A stretch of DNA of 10,140 nucleotides from Gemmatimonadota bacterium (lineage in GTDB: Bacteria > Gemmatimonadota > Gemmatimonadetes > Longimicrobiales > Gaopeijiaceae), in the NCBI GenBank assembly GCA_003567615.1, contig PWZC01000087.1:1-10140 (forward strand). The letters are read 5' to 3'. This document shows, piece after piece, positions 7,459-10,140 of the stretch (positions are counted from its first letter, which is position 1; every line of letters begins with the position of its first letter). The notes under the pieces were generated by a model that did no database searches, was not told the DNA's origin, and worked only from the letters and a program-made list of their open reading frames with translations. The position numbers and the translations under genes were made by a program.

Positions 7459-8360
7459 TACCCTGGGGACAATGAGGAGTGTACCCCGGGCGGCGCGCCA
7501 TGCGGGGGTTCCACGGGCGAGCCTCGCATGAGTGCGGAGAGCTCCGCCTGGTCCGTCTCGCCCCGCTCCCGCCGGGCCGCCACACGACCTCGCGCCAGGA
7601 CCACGAACCGGTCGCCCACCTGCAGCGCGTGCTCCGGGTTGTGGGTGATCAGGACCACGGCGCTCCCACGCTCCCGAGCGAGCAAGACCCGGTCCAGGAC
7701 CAGCGCCGACTGGCGGACACCCAGCGCCGCCGTGGGTTCATCCAGGATCAGGACCCGAGCGCCCTGGTGAAGCGCCCGGGCGATGGCCAGACTCTGGCGC
7801 TCTCCTCCCGACAGAACGCCCATGGGCTCGTCCGGATCCCGGACCCGAATTCCCATCCGGTCAAGCTCCCGCACCGCCTCGGCCCGGGCCCGTTTCCGGT
7901 CCAGCCGCCGGAGGGGGCCCCACCCCCGGGTGGGCTCGGCTCCCAGCACGAAATTCCGCCAGATGCTCATGAGGGGTATGATACCGAGACTCTGGTGAAC
8001 GGTTGCCATCCCCAGGCGCCGGGCCTCCCGGGGACTGGCGATCTCCACGGCTCGGCCGTCCAGCATCAGGGTGCCGGAGGTGGGGCGGTGGACGCCGGAC
8101 AGGATCCGGATCAGGGTGGACTTCCCGGCGCCGTTGTCGCCGAGAATGCAGGTGACGGCCCGCTGGTGCACCTCCAGATCCACCCCGTCCAGCGCCACCA
8201 CCGGACCGAACCGGCGGGAGAGTTGCCGGGCTTCCAGGATGGGGGAGGCGGCGCTGCCACCAGGGGAGGCCGGCCCGTGAATGCCGTCCGGCGCGTCCGC
8301 AGTATCCGGCGCGTCGAAGGTGTCCGGCGCCGTGGTGGCGTCCTTCGGCGGCTCCGTCAT
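7458..8360 (-). CDS. Sugar-type (CUT2) ABC transporter ATP-binding protein, single ATPase domain, FrcA-like
   Basis: 300 residues that drive import by hydrolysing ATP on the cytoplasmic side of the permease encoded just upstream. Visible motifs: Walker A GDNGAGKST (74-82), Q-loop VHQ with Gln123, signature LSGGERQ (183-189), Walker B RVLILDEPT (202-210) with catalytic Glu208, and switch His240 in LITHNPEH. RbsA, MglA and XylG have about 500 residues with two such domains. This one has a single domain, as in fructose-type FrcA, so it probably acts as a homodimer. Residues 1-40 are an unusual Ala/Pro/Asp-rich leader with a six-residue repeat. The start at 8360 is fixed by the ATGA overlap with the permease stop and by AGGGG 4 bases upstream. 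The same frame stays open to 8813, but that part lies inside the permease gene and is not coding. The transported sugar is not known. Confidence 0.94.
   Translation of the reverse strand: MTEPPKDATTAPDTFDAPDTADAPDGIHGPASPGGSAASPILEARQLSRRFGPVVALDGVDLEVHQRAVTCILGDNGAGKSTLIRILSGVHRPTSGTLMLDGRAVEIASPREARRLGMATVHQSLGIIPLMSIWRNFVLGAEPTRGWGPLRRLDRKRARAEAVRELDRMGIRVRDPDEPMGVLSGGERQSLAIARALHQGARVLILDEPTAALGVRQSALVLDRVLLARERGSAVVLITHNPEHALQVGDRFVVLARGRVAARRERGETDQAELSALMRGSPVEPPHGAPPGVHSSLSPG
8277..8330 (-). repeat. Three tandem 18-bp units encoding APDTFD-APDTAD-APDGIH
   Basis: On the plus strand TCCGGCGC recurs at 8287, 8305 and 8323, an exact 18-base period. In the ATPase frame this gives residues 11-28 as three hexapeptides beginning APD. 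The units keep the reading frame and lie before the conserved ATPase fold, so they form a flexible acidic leader that could expand or contract by slippage. Confidence 0.7.
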
Positions 8361-9334
8361 CCCGCCCCTGCCAGGCGACTCCTTGCCACCTGGTTGAAGA
8401 GGACGGCACCCAGGAGCATGATCCCCAGGAAGACCTGGAACCAGTCGGCGTCCACCCCCGTGATCACCAGCCCCTGCTGCACCATTCCGAAGATCACCGC
8501 CCCGAAGACGGCGCCCAGCACCGAGCCGTAACCACCGGTGAGAAGGGTCCCGCCGATGACCACGGCGATGATGGCCCGGAACTCGAAGAGCTGGCCCCGG
8601 AGGGCGTCGGCCCCCCCGAACTGCACGGCCTGGATCACCGCTACCAGGCAGGCTGCCGCCGCCGTGACGGCGAAGAGGATGACCCGGACCCGCTCCACCG
8701 GGACTCCGCTGTTCCTCGCCGCCTCCCGATCCCCTCCGGTGGCCAGGATCCAGTTGCCGAAGACGGTGCGGCGGAGCACCCAGATCCCCGCCAGCGCGCA
8801 TCCCAGCCACCACAGGACCGCAGCCCGGACCGATCCCACCGGTGTGGAGGCCAGGAAGACTCGCGCGGTTTCGAACCCCTCCACCTCCCGGATTCCCCCG
8901 AGCTGGGTCCGGCCGGTGGCGGCGCGGCTGCCGCCCACCGCCAGCCCCCGGAGGATGAAGAGGGTGGCCAGGGTCACGATGAAGGAAGGAAGGCCGGTAC
9001 GGACTACCAGCAGTCCATTGGCCACGCCCACCGCCAGGGAGAAGGCGAAGGTGACGGCAACTGCGGCCCAGAGCGTCAACCCCGCTGGCCCCACCAGAAC
9101 CATGAGGAGCATCCCGGCGGCGCCCATGAGCGAACCCACCGAGAGGTCGAACTCACCGGCGATCATGAGGAGGGCCACGGCTACGGCCAGGATCCCCAGG
9201 GGCGCCGACGCGTTGAGCCAGGCGGCGGTCGCCTCGGGGGAGGTGAAGGCCCGCCCGGCGACCCCGGCGAAGACGCCCCAGACCAGGACCGCTCCACCCA
9301 CGGCGGCCAGCTCCGGCCGGCGAAGGAGCCTCAC
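8357..9334 (-). CDS. Sugar-type (CUT2, BPD_transp_2) ABC transporter permease, FrcC-like
   Basis: 325 residues, mostly hydrophobic, with about nine or ten predicted membrane spans (for example 9-27, 43-60, 66-82, 86-109, 116-132, 171-187, 217-238, 255-290, 298-315). It forms the inner-membrane channel, probably as a homodimer. Family hallmarks are GEFDLSVGSLMG (60-71), VANGLLVVRTGLPSFIVTLA (104-123), the cytoplasmic coupling loop GNWILATGGDREAARNSGVP (193-212) and IGGTLLTGGYGSVLGAV (260-276). The late QQGLVITGVDADWFQVFLG stretch is most like fructose-type FrcC permeases. The start is GTG at 9334, chosen because GTGA overlaps the stop of the binding-protein gene and AGGGGG (9339-9344) lies 4 bases before it. 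Its own TGA overlaps the ATPase ATG, so binding protein, permease and ATPase are translationally coupled. The substrate is not predictable beyond a sugar or polyol-like molecule. Confidence 0.94.
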   Translation of the reverse strand: MRLLRRPELAAVGGAVLVWGVFAGVAGRAFTSPEATAAWLNASAPLGILAVAVALLMIAGEFDLSVGSLMGAAGMLLMVLVGPAGLTLWAAVAVTFAFSLAVGVANGLLVVRTGLPSFIVTLATLFILRGLAVGGSRAATGRTQLGGIREVEGFETARVFLASTPVGSVRAAVLWWLGCALAGIWVLRRTVFGNWILATGGDREAARNSGVPVERVRVILFAVTAAAACLVAVIQAVQFGGADALRGQLFEFRAIIAVVIGGTLLTGGYGSVLGAVFGAVIFGMVQQGLVITGVDADWFQVFLGIMLLGAVLFNQVARSRLAGAG

Positions 9335-10140
9335 CGCACCCCCTGCCGGGTGAATTCCACCACGGCCCGGGCCTCTTCCGATGTCACGAAACCCGGACCG
9401 GTACGGACCACCTCACCGCCCCCGGGCATGGTCCCCGTCTCCAGGTACTGGATGAGGAAGACCACCGGGAGGTAGCCCTGGAGGTACTGCTGCTGGTCGA
9501 TGGCGAAGGCCAGGCGCCCTTCTTCCACGGCGGCCAGGACCTCGGGCGACAGGTCGAAGGTGGCGGCTCGGACCCGGTCGTGGGCGTCGGTCTCGTCCAG
9601 CGCCTGCAGCATGGGTTCGGCGGCGATGGTGGCCAGGGTGAGGAGACCGTCCACCTCGGCGTCACCCCGGAGTTCGGCGGCGATGCGCTGCCGGGTGCCC
9701 TCGGGGTCGGCCAACTCCACAGCCAGGATCCGGGTCCGGGCCCCGGCCTCCGCCAGGGCTTCGGAGAATCCCTGGCAGCGGAGGTCCAGCGCAAGATTCC
9801 CCACCTCCTGGTTCACGCACACGGCACTCCGGACCCCCGCTCCGGCCATGCGCCGGCCGGCCCCGAATCCGGCTTCGTACTCGGTCTGGCCCACATGGGC
9901 CCGAATCCCCAGGGCTGCGGCCCGTTCGGCGCCGGAGTTGATGGAGATCACCGGGATGCCGGCGGCCACGGCCCGCCGCACCGAGCCCTCCAGGGCGTCG
10001 GGATCGGGAAGGGAGACGATGAGACCGGCGGGGCGGGACGCCACCGCGGCGTCCAGGAGGTCGCTCATCTCCACCATGTCGAAGGTGGAAGGGGCCTGGT
10101 ACTCGACCCGGACGCCCAGATCCCGCCCGGCGGCCCGCAA
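9331..10140 (-). CDS. Periplasmic sugar-binding protein of a CUT2 ABC importer (Peripla_BP_4, FrcB/RbsB-like), N-terminus missing
   Basis: 269 residues of the C-terminal part are present. The gene runs off the right edge, so the signal peptide and first strand are outside the window, and the first visible codon (TTG) is an internal leucine rather than a start. The protein binds a small ligand in the periplasm and delivers it to the permease. Evidence: MSDLLDAAVASRPAGLIVSL (25-44), GIPVISINSG (61-70), VGQTEYEAGFGAG (83-95), a conserved CVNQEVGNLALDLRCQGF stretch whose Cys108 and Cys122 may pair, a second lobe with DGLLTLATIAAEPMLQAL (164-181), TFDLSPEVLAAVEEGRLAFA (194-213) and IDQQQYLQGY (214-223), a hinge and ligand-pocket signature of this family. 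It ends in TGA overlapping the permease GTG. The fold and role are clear; the ligand is not. Confidence 0.93.
   Translation of the reverse strand: MRAAGRDLGVRVEYQAPSTFDMVEMSDLLDAAVASRPAGLIVSLPDPDALEGSVRRAVAAGIPVISINSGAERAAALGIRAHVGQTEYEAGFGAGRRMAGAGVRSAVCVNQEVGNLALDLRCQGFSEALAEAGARTRILAVELADPEGTRQRIAAELRGDAEVDGLLTLATIAAEPMLQALDETDAHDRVRAATFDLSPEVLAAVEEGRLAFAIDQQQYLQGYLPVVFLIQYLETGTMPGGGEVVRTGPGFVTSEEARAVVEFTRQGVR
9339..9344 (-). promoter_or_regulatory. Ribosome binding site supporting the GTG start of the permease
   Basis: AGGGGG is placed 4 bases before GTG 9334, inside the last codons of the binding-protein gene. It supports use of the non-ATG start; the next candidate start downstream would cut into the first membrane segment. 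Confidence 0.55.

Noticed and set aside
7479..8531. Open plus-strand frame of 350 codons
   Set aside because: It lies opposite the ATPase gene with all its motifs, has proline/arginine/glycine-rich content without family features, and is the usual shadow in high-GC DNA.
8361..8813. Upstream extension of the ATPase frame to 8813
   Set aside because: This part overlaps the permease in another frame and encodes Gly/Arg-rich sequence with no ATPase similarity; the ATGA junction at 8360 gives the start.
10138..10140. TTG at the right edge as a start codon for the binding protein
   Set aside because: The homologous fold needs an N-terminal lobe strand and signal peptide before this point; the frame simply continues past the window.

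Overview
The window is about two-thirds G+C and carries six tightly packed genes, all on the minus strand, so transcription runs from the right end (10140) to the left end (1). There are no tRNA or rRNA genes, insertion sequences or CRISPR arrays. The only non-coding gap longer than a few bases is 161 bp (3449-3609). The organism is a diderm bacterium, because it has a TonB-dependent outer-membrane receptor. The Oar-like receptor architecture with its cysteine-pair loops, the signal peptides ending in AAQ and the high G+C resemble Gemmatimonadota (an inference; Acidobacteriota or another environmental diderm phylum is possible).

Right part (7458-10140): an ABC importer of the ribose/fructose (CUT2) type. 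It has a substrate-binding protein cut by the window edge, a BPD_transp_2 permease that starts with GTG, and a single-domain ATPase. Each junction is a 4-base stop/start overlap, so the three are translationally coupled. The layout and the single ATP-binding domain resemble FrcBCA rather than RbsA-type systems. The substrate cannot be read from sequence.

Middle part (3610-7445): 12 bases after the ATPase begins a three-domain multicopper oxidase with all expected copper ligands, a twin-arginine signal and a lipobox. A 4-base overlap leads into a penicillin-acylase-family Ntn hydrolase with a Sec signal peptide, nucleophile Ser245 and His at the position called beta23. Both enzymes should act outside the cytoplasm.

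Left part (1-3487): after the 161-bp gap comes a very large TonB-dependent receptor (1149 residues visible, C-terminus beyond the window) with an N-terminal carboxypeptidase-regulatory-like domain and a glycine-rich extension after the barrel.

Taken together the genes could form one uptake and processing route: outer-membrane import by the receptor, periplasmic amide cleavage by the acylase, oxidation or copper protection by the oxidase, and inner-membrane import of a small polar product by the ABC transporter. The individual family calls are firm; the joint pathway is a hypothesis based on gene order only.
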